In this document: piece by piece, positions 21,266 to 27,644 of the stretch
Position numbering within the stretch: position 1 is the stretch's first letter
How the letters are laid out: the number at the start of each line of letters is the position of its first letter
Origin: JBOGED01 sp050743625
GTDB lineage: Bacteria > Actinomycetota > Nitriliruptoria > Euzebyales > Egibacteraceae
Length of the DNA stretch: 27,644 nucleotides
Direction of reading: 5' to 3'
NCBI GenBank assembly: GCA_050743625.1
Contig: JBOGED010000436.1
Location: 1 to 27,644, forward strand
Position numbers and translations under genes: made by a program
The notes under the pieces: generated by a model
The model's database searches: none
What the model saw: only the letters and a program-made list of their open reading frames with translations
Told to the model about the DNA's origin: nothing

Positions 21266-22147
21266 ATGGATGTCGTGAAGATAGGGAAGCAACCACCCCC
21301 GCTCCGGCGGCCGGTGCTGGTCGCCGCATTCCGGGGCTGGAACGATGCGGGGGAGGCTGCGAGCGGTGCCATCACGACGTTGACCGAGGCGCTTGGCGCC
21401 ACTGCGTTCGCGAGCGTCGACCCCGAGGAGTTCTTCGACTTCCAAGCCACGCGTCCCACGGTCCGGTTCGAGGGGGCGGACGGCCGGCGGATCGAATGGC
21501 CCGAGAACCAGTTCCTGTGGGCCCCGTTGCCCGGCGCCGGCCGGGACGTGATCATGCTCGACGGCACAGAGCCAAACCTTCGCTGGCGCGCGTTCACCCG
21601 CGGGATCGCGGAGCTGGCCGTTCGCCTCGGCGTGGAGCGCGTCCTCACGCTCGGAGCGCTTCAGGTCGACATCCCGCACACTCGGCCGTCGCCGTTGACG
21701 TGCAATGCCTCGGACTCCACGCTCGTCGCGCGGCTCGGCATGCGACGCAGCTCCTACGAGGGTCCGACCGGCGTCACCGGGGTCCTCCATCAAGCCTGCG
21801 TCGCGGCCGGCCTGGAGGCCGTCAGCATCTGGGTCGGCGTCCCGCACTACCTCGCGGCGACTCCTTATCTGGCGAGCGCGCTGGTGCTCGCGCAACGGGC
21901 GGTCGGGCTACTCGGTACGCACCTGTCGCTCGACCGGCTCGCCCGCGACGCCGACGCGCAGAGCGATGAGATCGCCGAGCTGCTCCGGGACGACGAGGAC
22001 TTGGCCGATTACGTCCAGGAGCTGGAGTCCCGCACGGATGTCGACGACGTCGACATCGACGTCGAGCTGCCCGCCACCACGGTGTCCGGCGACGAGCTTG
22101 CCGCCGAGCTGGAGCGGTACCTACGCGATCGCCCGAGCGACGGCTAG
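21266..22147 (+). CDS. PAC2-family protein (proteasome assembly chaperone-like)
   Basis: ATG 21266 is placed immediately after the hydrolase stop. The 293-aa product has the actinobacterial PAC2 pattern: RPVLVAAFRGWNDAGEAASG at the N-terminus, FDFQATRPTVRFEGADGRRI, VLTLGALQVDIPHTRPSPLT, YEGPTGVTGVLHQACVAAGL and VSIWVGVPHYLAATPYLASA. The C-terminal part (about 235-290) is acidic (DVDDVDIDVELPA). Eukaryotic members help assemble the proteasome core. In actinobacteria the role is not established and a binding partner in the proteasome or pupylation route is only inferred. It forms an operon with the hydrolase. Confidence 0.9.
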   Translation: MDVVKIGKQPPPLRRPVLVAAFRGWNDAGEAASGAITTLTEALGATAFASVDPEEFFDFQATRPTVRFEGADGRRIEWPENQFLWAPLPGAGRDVIMLDGTEPNLRWRAFTRGIAELAVRLGVERVLTLGALQVDIPHTRPSPLTCNASDSTLVARLGMRRSSYEGPTGVTGVLHQACVAAGLEAVSIWVGVPHYLAATPYLASALVLAQRAVGLLGTHLSLDRLARDADAQSDEIAELLRDDEDLADYVQELESRTDVDDVDIDVELPATTVSGDELAAELERYLRDRPSDG

Positions 22148-22168
22148 ATCTCCGCAGGGATAAAGCCG

Positions 22169-22621
22169 TTAGGCGCCCAGCTTGGCCCTGACCAGGGCGT
22201 TGACCTGGCGGCCGTCGGCGCGGCCCTTGACTTTGGGCATTACCGCGCTCATCACTCGGCCGAGGTCGGAGATGCTGCTCGCGCCGACCTGCGCCACCGC
22301 GTCGTCGACGAGCGCGCTGAGCTCCGGCTCGCTGAGCTGTTGGGGCAGGTAATGGCGGATGATCTCCAGCTCGCGCCGCTCCTTGGCGGCCAGCTCAGCC
22401 CGCCCAGCCGCGTCGTAGGCGGTGGCGGCCTCGCTCCGGCGCTTCGCTTGCTGGGCGAGCAAGTCGAGCGTCTCTTGGTCGGTGACCTCACCGGAGTGGC
22501 CCTCGGCCACCCGCAGGGTCGTGATCGCGGTGAGGACGAGCCGCAGCGTGGCCACCTTCTCCATGTCCTGGGACTTCATCGCCGCGACCAGGTCGTCTTT
22601 GATCTGCCTGCTGAGCACCAT
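22169..22621 (-). CDS. GatB/YqeY domain protein
   Basis: The 150-aa protein starts MVLSRQIKDDLVAAMKSQDM and matches the small YqeY family in full. TLRLVLTAI, IIRHYLPQQLSEPEL and the C-terminal SISDLGRVMSAVMPKVKGRA plus DGRQVNALVRAKL are hallmark segments. The domain is also found at the C-terminus of GatB, where it contacts tRNA in the Glu/Asp-tRNA amidotransferase. The free-standing form may help tRNA or amidotransferase function, which is not proven. It converges with PAC2 (stop at 22147), leaving 21 bases between. The PIN-domain gene lies just upstream on the same strand. Confidence 0.93.
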   Translation of the reverse strand: MVLSRQIKDDLVAAMKSQDMEKVATLRLVLTAITTLRVAEGHSGEVTDQETLDLLAQQAKRRSEAATAYDAAGRAELAAKERRELEIIRHYLPQQLSEPELSALVDDAVAQVGASSISDLGRVMSAVMPKVKGRADGRQVNALVRAKLGA

Positions 22622-22646
22622 GCGCGGATGCTACCCGGCGCGACCG

Positions 22647-23111
22647 CTAGAGGAGCTGCACGGACGCGGCGGCTCTGGCGTCCGCATCGTCCGCGGCATC
22701 GATGAGGCGTAGCATGTCTCCGGCGTCGGAAGTCATGATCGTCGCTGTGCCGCCGTTGCGCCGGACGATCGCCAGCGCGGCGGCTGCCACGTGAGCATCG
22801 ACCACGGAGGGCCCGCCATTTGACCCGACGAGGAGCCGGACGGCCTCGGCGGCGCGGGCACAGGTGAGCTCGTCGTGGAGCGCGGCGCGTAGAAGACGGT
22901 TGGCATTGGCGGCGACGGGGGTCGCCGGGTGATAGCGCCGCTCGACGACGACGTTGGTAGGCAGCAGGAGCTGGCCGGTTGTGGCCACAGCCGCCTCTAA
23001 CGCCACCAGCAACGGCCGCGACGGACGCCCCGCAACGATCTGACCGAGCGCTTCGTTGTCGAGCACCACGTGCGCAGGTTCGCCCTGGCGGTGATGCCGG
23101 CGGCGCGACAT
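22647..23111 (-). CDS. PIN-domain toxin-like RNase (VapC-like)
   Basis: This 154-aa protein overlaps the previous gene by one base (TGATG). PIN-type acidic residues are at D18 (VVLDNEAL), E57 (VVVERRY), D105 (SVVDAHVA) and D129 (TSDAGDM), and the order and spacing fit a VapC-like nuclease. LLPTNVVVERR also fits the second strand-helix of the fold. It would cleave RNA, commonly tRNA or rRNA, when its partner is degraded. The N-terminal ten residues are basic. The conserved acidic set supports activity, but the target cannot be told. Antitoxin candidate is the gene upstream at 23111-23524. Confidence 0.82.
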   Translation of the reverse strand: MSRRRHHRQGEPAHVVLDNEALGQIVAGRPSRPLLVALEAAVATTGQLLLPTNVVVERRYHPATPVAANANRLLRAALHDELTCARAAEAVRLLVGSNGGPSVVDAHVAAAALAIVRRNGGTATIMTSDAGDMLRLIDAADDADARAAASVQLL

Positions 23112-23524
23112 CAGGCGGCGGATCCAGTGACGGTGAGGTGCGCCACCGTGGCAGCCAACAGGGTGTCGGGGTCGACGTCGGGACCCATCGCGTCCTCCAT
23201 GGCCCGCAGGACCACAGGAAGATCTTGGCGATTGGCGACCTGCAGCTTGCGGGCACGGGCGAGGAACAGCGCGACCTCAGCAGCACGCGGTCGGTCCTCC
23301 GGCCTCAGGGCGTAGTGGGCATCCAAGGAAGCCCGAAGAGCCAGGCGCCGCAGCTCCGAGTGGAGCGCGGTCCCGGTGAGCGCGGAGACCGATCCCGCCA
23401 GCCCCAGCGCCACCGCGGCCTTGGCGGCGCGCCCTAACGCTGGATCCAGATGCGCCGATACCGGACGCCCCGCCTGGGCGCCGACTGCCCCGAGCGCGTC
23501 GAGAAGATCTTCGAGCTCAGCCAT
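23111..23524 (-). CDS. Probable antitoxin partner of the PIN-domain protein
   Basis: ATG 23524 is preceded by GGGAGAG on the minus strand; a GTG at 23530 would add two residues. The 137-aa product starts MAELEDLLDALGAV. It contains a helical core (LGRAAKAAVALGLAGSVSAL) that could be a DNA- or partner-binding helix pair. It then runs on to a helical region, RPRAAEVALFLARARKLQVA. I do not recognise a named antitoxin family, and it is longer than usual VapB. Its TGA overlaps the toxin ATG, and genes ordered antitoxin-then-toxin with overlapping ends are typical of type II modules, so the partner role rests on context. Confidence 0.65.
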   Translation of the reverse strand: MAELEDLLDALGAVGAQAGRPVSAHLDPALGRAAKAAVALGLAGSVSALTGTALHSELRRLALRASLDAHYALRPEDRPRAAEVALFLARARKLQVANRQDLPVVLRAMEDAMGPDVDPDTLLAATVAHLTVTGSAA

Positions 23525-23666
23525 GGCCACTCTCCCACATGATCATCAAAATGAATCCTAACAGCTAAGCTAGCAGACGGGGCAACCGTGCTGCTCGTCG
23601 AGATGCTGGCCCCCGAGACCGTCGCGATCCGTCCGTACCCCCCACATCGACTCAAGCGCCGCGTAG

Positions 23667-24086
23667 TTAGTGGGTGGCGTTCGCGCCCTCGGCCTTCGCG
23701 CACGCGTCCGCCAGTCGCCGGAGTGGCGGAGTGGTGCCGCTCAGGCCGGCGAGGAGGGTATCGAGAGCGACCGCCAACCGGACCCAGACAAGGCCGGGCT
23801 CGGGGTCGACGTCGACGGTGACGTCGTCGGGGTTGGCGCGCAGGTCGAGCTGGGCGGTGGGTGGCCAGAGGGGATCGTCCGCCTCCCGCTCGGCCAGGTA
23901 GTCCCACGTCTCGGGCGCGACCTGGCCGATCAGTGCGCTGATCCGGTCGAGGTCCTCCAGCCACCTGCCTAAGGCCGCGCCGAGCTGGTGGAGGCGGTCG
24001 TCCACGCTGGCTCCGTGCTCGGCGCAGTAGAAGTGGTCGGGCGGCAGGGACTCGCCGCATACGGCGCAGGCGTCGTCGCGATACAT
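23667..24086 (-). CDS. Small zinc-motif protein downstream of the S9 peptidase
   Basis: ATG 24086 is two bases after the peptidase stop, so the genes are co-transcribed. The 139-aa protein begins MYRDDACAVCGESLPPDHFY, with CAVC and then CAEHG, a possible CxxC...C/H zinc site. The remainder is predicted helical, followed by QLDLRANPDDVTVDVDPEPG and a helical end. No catalytic residues or membrane segments are visible. I do not recognise the family. The C-terminal tail (EGANATH) ends just before a 140-base gap ahead of the antitoxin gene. Confidence 0.75.
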   Translation of the reverse strand: MYRDDACAVCGESLPPDHFYCAEHGASVDDRLHQLGAALGRWLEDLDRISALIGQVAPETWDYLAEREADDPLWPPTAQLDLRANPDDVTVDVDPEPGLVWVRLAVALDTLLAGLSGTTPPLRRLADACAKAEGANATH

Positions 24087-24088
24087 CG

Positions 24089-26206
24089 CTACGCTCGCGC
24101 CAACCCGAGGGCGGCGCGGAGGAAATCGAGCTGCAGGAGCAGGAGGTTCTCGGCGACAGTCTCCTGAGGCGTCATATGGGTGACGCCCGAGAGCGGCAGC
24201 ACCGTGTGCGGGCGGCCCGCCTCGAGCAGCGCGCGGGACAGCCTGAGCGTGTGGGCGGCGACGACGTTGTCGTCGTCGAGGCCGTGGATGAGCAGGAGCG
24301 GCCTGGACAGCGTTCCCGCGTCCTCGAGGAGTGAGCTGCGCCGGTAGGCGTCGGGCTCGTCGGCCGGCAGCCCGAGATACCGTTCGGTGTAGTAGGTGTC
24401 GTACAGCGCCCACTCCGTGACGGGGGCGCCGGCGATCGCGACGTGGAACACGTCCGGCCGGCGCAGGAGCGCGAGCGCCGCCAGGAAACCCCCGAACGAC
24501 CAGCCGCGAATCGCCACCTTGGAGGGATCGAGCGCATCGGGCCGGGCCATGACCGCCGCCTCCAAGGCGTCGACCTGATCCTGGAGCGGGGCGGCGGCGA
24601 GGTCACCGGCGACGGCCCGCTCCCAGTCTTGGCCTCGCCCCGGCGTGCCCCGCCCATCGGCCACCAGGACCGCGAAACCCTGCTCCGCGAACCACTGCGG
24701 TACGAGGAAGCCGTTCGCGCTGCGCCGGACCCGCTGGGCGTGCGGGCCTCCGTACGGGTCCAGCAGCACGGGCAGCGGCCCGTGCTCCGGCCGCCAGCCG
24801 CCGGGGAGCATGAGCGCTCCTCGCAACTCGCGCGCGCCCAGTCGCAGCAGCTCGGCCCGGGGAGTCAGGACGGGTGTCGCGGCGCGGGAGCGGATGGTCG
24901 AGGTTGCGCCCTGGCTGGTGACCGTGGTGACGGCGCCCGTGTGCTCGAGGTTGCGGGTGACCAGCACCAGCGCGGCGCCATTCCCGGCGGCATCGGTGAG
25001 GCCGTCGTCCTCGGAGAGCAGCTCCGGCGGCCCTGCCGAGCCCATGGGCAGGCGCCACACGGCCTGCGCCGTTGGATCGTCGCCGGACGCGACGGCGACC
25101 ACCCCGTCACCGTCCGCATGGACGACGTACCGGACGTGGAGGCCGGGCGGTGAGATGAGCTCGCCATCGACCGTCACGCGACGGGTGTCCTCGGCGTCTG
25201 TCACGCCGACGAGGCGTGTGCCATCGAGCCATGCCGGCACCCCCGCGACGAGGTCGACCCATTGGGGGTCGGTCTCCTCGCATGCGAGTGTCGTCGCGCC
25301 GGACTCGGGATCGGCGACCAGGATCCGTACGGCCCGCTGATCCCGCGACTGGACCACCAGGGTCAGCGGGCCATCGGTGTCCCAACGGACGTTCGCGAGG
25401 TATTCGAACCGCTCGCGGTCCCACTCGATCTCGGTAACCCGACCGTCCAGCCCAACCACCGCGAGCCGCACGTCCGCGTTGGCGGTGCCCGCGGCCGGAT
25501 AGCGCGTCGAGGTCGGGGGGCTCGACGGGTCCACCGGGTGGGCGATGTGCCACTGCTCGACGAGGATCTCGTCCACCCTGGCGACGGCGAGGCGCTGGCC
25601 GTCAGGGCTCCACCAGAACCCCCGGGTGCGGCCCATCTCCTCACCGGCGACGAACTCGGCGAGACCCCAGCTCACCTCTGGGATGTCCTCGCCGACGAGC
25701 TGGCTCGACTTATCAGATTTATCTGATGCGCTGAGCGCGCAGATCCACAAGGCGCGCTCGCGCACGTAGGCGACGTGCTGGCCGGTCGGGTCGAGCCGAG
25801 GGTCGACGACCGGTCCGTCGACCTCTATCCGCATGGCCTCCCCGGTGGGGAGGTCACACACCCACAGCTGACCTCCGAGCGCGAACACCGCGGTGTGGAC
25901 CGCCCGATCCGTGGCGTACGCGACGATGCCGCCCCCCGACTCGCGTACGCGCTCGCGGCGCGCGCGCTCCTCGGGGGGCAGGTCATGATCCAGCGCTCCG
26001 AGCGTGGAGGGGTCCGCGACGCAGGTCTGGACACCCGTCGCCACGTCATGGACCCAAAGCCGGTGCACCGGGTCGTCACCGGCGTTCGAGCGGAGGAACA
26101 CGACGCGACCGCCATCCGGCGAGACCGTGAACGACCTCGGCTCGCCGAGGCGGAACCCTTGCGTCCGCGCGTACTGGCGCGGAAAGGTGTCAGCGGGAGT
26201 GCTCAC
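24089..26206 (-). CDS. S9-family prolyl oligopeptidase (dipeptidyl-peptidase IV type)
   Basis: GTG 26206 starts MSTPADTFPRQYARTQGFRL; a longer open frame to 26485 has no good start. The 705-aa protein has an N-terminal beta-propeller (residues of about 20-450) with EEMGRTRGFWWSPDGQRLAV. The EE motif of this segment binds the substrate amino end in DPP IV. The catalytic domain has GWSFGG (S570), the acid at D644/D645 in HGLDDDNVV, and H677 in GVTHM. DPYGGPHAQRV contributes the oxyanion region. No signal peptide is seen, so it is probably cytoplasmic. A palindrome overlaps its start. It releases dipeptides from peptides with a Pro or Ala next to the N-terminus, by family. Confidence 0.94.
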   Translation of the reverse strand: MSTPADTFPRQYARTQGFRLGEPRSFTVSPDGGRVVFLRSNAGDDPVHRLWVHDVATGVQTCVADPSTLGALDHDLPPEERARRERVRESGGGIVAYATDRAVHTAVFALGGQLWVCDLPTGEAMRIEVDGPVVDPRLDPTGQHVAYVRERALWICALSASDKSDKSSQLVGEDIPEVSWGLAEFVAGEEMGRTRGFWWSPDGQRLAVARVDEILVEQWHIAHPVDPSSPPTSTRYPAAGTANADVRLAVVGLDGRVTEIEWDRERFEYLANVRWDTDGPLTLVVQSRDQRAVRILVADPESGATTLACEETDPQWVDLVAGVPAWLDGTRLVGVTDAEDTRRVTVDGELISPPGLHVRYVVHADGDGVVAVASGDDPTAQAVWRLPMGSAGPPELLSEDDGLTDAAGNGAALVLVTRNLEHTGAVTTVTSQGATSTIRSRAATPVLTPRAELLRLGARELRGALMLPGGWRPEHGPLPVLLDPYGGPHAQRVRRSANGFLVPQWFAEQGFAVLVADGRGTPGRGQDWERAVAGDLAAAPLQDQVDALEAAVMARPDALDPSKVAIRGWSFGGFLAALALLRRPDVFHVAIAGAPVTEWALYDTYYTERYLGLPADEPDAYRRSSLLEDAGTLSRPLLLIHGLDDDNVVAAHTLRLSRALLEAGRPHTVLPLSGVTHMTPQETVAENLLLLQLDFLRAALGLARA

Positions 26207-26216
26207 GGTCGTGAGC
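26201..26216. promoter_or_regulatory. Palindrome over the peptidase start codon
   Basis: GCTCACG and CGTGAGC, separated by two bases, form 7-bp perfect arms including the GTG start at 26206-26204. A repressor bound here would block initiation. It may also be fortuitous. Confidence 0.35.
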
Positions 26217-26301
26217 GTACCGCCCGGCCGTACCCCAGGAGGCGAGGCCAAGGGGCCGGCGGAGCTGGCGCGGGTGCGGGAACAGAGCAGTGCAGGAAAC
26301 G

Positions 26302-27644
26302 TTACTCCCGTGGCTCGTCGAGGCCGATCGCGACGCCCGGTGTGACCGAGTCCCGGCGTGGGCACCGGCGCTCGTGGCCCGGGCGCACCCAGGTCCACGC
26401 CTGGCAGTAGGGGCAGCGGGTGCCGTCCTTGACGATCGGGTTGCCCTCTAGCACCAAGGGCAGCCGCACGTCCAAGCTCGCGCACACGAACGCCTCGTAC
26501 GCCTTCTCAGCGAGCTGGCGGTTCTGCCGTGCCAGATCGTCGAGCGTCGCTTGGGGTTGGAGGTCGGCGCCGTCCTTGATGAGCTCGGCGATGAGCATCG
26601 CCGTCTCTGGGCGCGACAGGTCCAGGCCCTCAACCGAATGGTTTCTCAGGAGCTCGGGCAGGTCGAGCTCGACGCCGCGCTCGCGCCAGTGCTGCCACAG
26701 CGCGAGGCCGGTCCGGCGGTCAGCGGTCGCGGCCTCCTCCACACGTGCGCGGATACGCCGGTGGAGCTGCTCGGCGACGCCGTGGTCACGTGCCCAGGCC
26801 AGGACCGCCGCAACATCGGGGGCGTCGAGATCCACCCGCTCCAAGAGCGCGGCCAACCGCTCGGGATAGCGCTGCAGCGCCATCTGTAGCGTTGCGATGG
26901 TCGCGGGGAGCCGATCGGCATGCTCGGCGAGGAGACGGTCGAGCGCCGGAGGAAGCGTTCCCTGGTCGCGCACGGCGGCCGCCTCAGCGAGCCACCGGTC
27001 GTCTGGGTGCTCAGGCAGAGGAATCTCCAGATCCGGCTCTCGGCGCAGCAGCGCCGCCGCGACCGCCGGACGCGTCCCGACCACCGCGAGGTCGGAGAGC
27101 AGCTCCTCCCGCATCCATTGCCAGCCAGGCCCTTGCGCGACCTGGACGTCCTCAGCGACGCGCTCCGCCCGCCCGGACATTCCCAACCGGACGGCGATCT
27201 TGAGCGTCTCTCGAGCTTTCTCTAGGGCACGCTGGCGTTCCGCCAACACCGGACGGCATTCGTCTGGCGCGAACCGGAACACGTCCCAGAGCGCGAACAG
27301 GTCGCGATAGCGGCCACTGGCGGCCGAGGCGATGAAGTGGCGAGCCAAGGCGGCCGGCCCCAACAGCGCTCCGGTCGTCACCGGCGGCAGCTCGGTGATC
27401 AGCGCCTCGCGGATCTTCCGCGACAATCGCTGCAGCTGCGGGTCGGGATTCTCCAGATAGGCCAAAGCCTTCGCGTTGGTGTCGCCAATCCGGCGCACGA
27501 CCTCCTGCGGAGTGGGTCCTTGGGGCTTCGGCTTCTTCTTCGGCGGCTGCTTCTGCTGACCTCGTGGCTGCTGCGCCTCGTTGGGCTGCGGCGGATTCTC
27601 GGTGTCGGCCGGCGTGGGGGACAGGTCGGTGGCGGGGGGTGGGG
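26302..27644 (-). CDS. Large partial protein with Pro/Lys-rich N-terminal part and a C-terminal zinc motif
   Basis: The frame is open to the window edge, so the start lies beyond 27644; at least 447 residues are present. The visible N-terminal part is low complexity (PPATDLSPTPADTENPPQPN, then a Lys/Gln/Pro-rich linker) and probably disordered. Most of the rest is helical with repeated Leu/Ala/Arg units, such as DRLLAEHADRLPATIATLQM and DAPDVAAVLAWARDHGVAEQ. Near the C-terminus, RCPYCQAWTWVRPGHERRCP forms a zinc-ribbon-like CxxC...C. No enzyme motif is seen and the family is not recognised. It may be a scaffold or nucleic-acid-binding protein. It is transcribed in the same direction as the S9 peptidase. 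Confidence 0.75.
   Translation of the reverse strand, partial: PPPATDLSPTPADTENPPQPNEAQQPRGQQKQPPKKKPKPQGPTPQEVVRRIGDTNAKALAYLENPDPQLQRLSRKIREALITELPPVTTGALLGPAALARHFIASAASGRYRDLFALWDVFRFAPDECRPVLAERQRALEKARETLKIAVRLGMSGRAERVAEDVQVAQGPGWQWMREELLSDLAVVGTRPAVAAALLRREPDLEIPLPEHPDDRWLAEAAAVRDQGTLPPALDRLLAEHADRLPATIATLQMALQRYPERLAALLERVDLDAPDVAAVLAWARDHGVAEQLHRRIRARVEEAATADRRTGLALWQHWRERGVELDLPELLRNHSVEGLDLSRPETAMLIAELIKDGADLQPQATLDDLARQNRQLAEKAYEAFVCASLDVRLPLVLEGNPIVKDGTRCPYCQAWTWVRPGHERRCPRRDSVTPGVAIGLDEPRE

Noticed and set aside
24443..25153. Long plus-strand frames opposite the S9 peptidase and other minus-strand genes
   Set aside because: High GC makes long antisense frames common, and the minus-strand peptidase has complete domain evidence.
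1..27644. CRISPR array
   Set aside because: No run of regularly spaced identical repeats with unique spacers was seen; the only exact long repeat is the 45-bp attachment site pair.

Overview
The window is high-GC DNA with actinobacterial hallmarks: a WhiB protein, HutC-type GntR regulators, an FtsK/SpoIIIE-type transfer protein paired with a Rep-xis-int block, a PAC2 protein, and strong G/C bias at third codon positions. Genus cannot be fixed from sequence alone. The most informative structure is an integrated actinomycete integrative and conjugative element (AICE, pSAM2-like) of about 15.5 kb. It lies between two perfect 45-bp direct repeats (1897-1941 and 17403-17447). The right copy is the 3' part of an intact tRNA-Val(GAC) gene on the minus strand.

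Left flank (1-1896): a graveyard of older insertions. It holds the tail of an IS3-type transposase, a frameshifted minus-strand remnant of a SpoIIE/RsbU-type PP2C phosphatase, a scar of an integrase closely related to the element's own, and a SAM-dependent methyltransferase broken by three frameshifts. This tRNA-Val locus appears to have been hit repeatedly.

Element cargo (1942-7456): a GC-rich non-coding stretch, a control region with a DnaA-box match and an 18-bp inverted repeat, a DNA methyltransferase with a C-terminal Mrr-like domain, and a tightly linked pair (a 310-aa protein of unknown family and a four-helix membrane protein). About 0.5 kb of non-coding DNA and a decayed IS3-family transposase follow. 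The methyltransferase and the unknown pair look like defence-type cargo; that is inference.

Element core (7457-17402): a GntR regulator, a cupin translationally coupled to an XRE/Nudix-like protein (compare pSAM2 Pif), a small helical protein, a small XRE protein, WhiB, and a second GntR paralog with a UTRA deletion. Next comes a probable operon: small conserved AICE protein, FtsK/TraSA-like DNA translocase, 68-aa protein, HUH rolling-circle Rep, Xis and tyrosine integrase. Repeated CTyATTGG-type palindromes sit at the core promoter, as expected for KorSA-like repression. The integrase reading frame is broken by one base in a G run.

Right flank (17476-27644): ordinary chromosome. It contains an aldo/keto reductase, a pyridoxamine-phosphate-oxidase-fold protein, the GTPase YchF, an alpha/beta hydrolase, PAC2, a GatB/YqeY protein, a VapBC-like pair, a small zinc-motif protein, an S9 prolyl oligopeptidase, and a large partial gene with a Pro/Lys-rich N-terminal part and a zinc motif.
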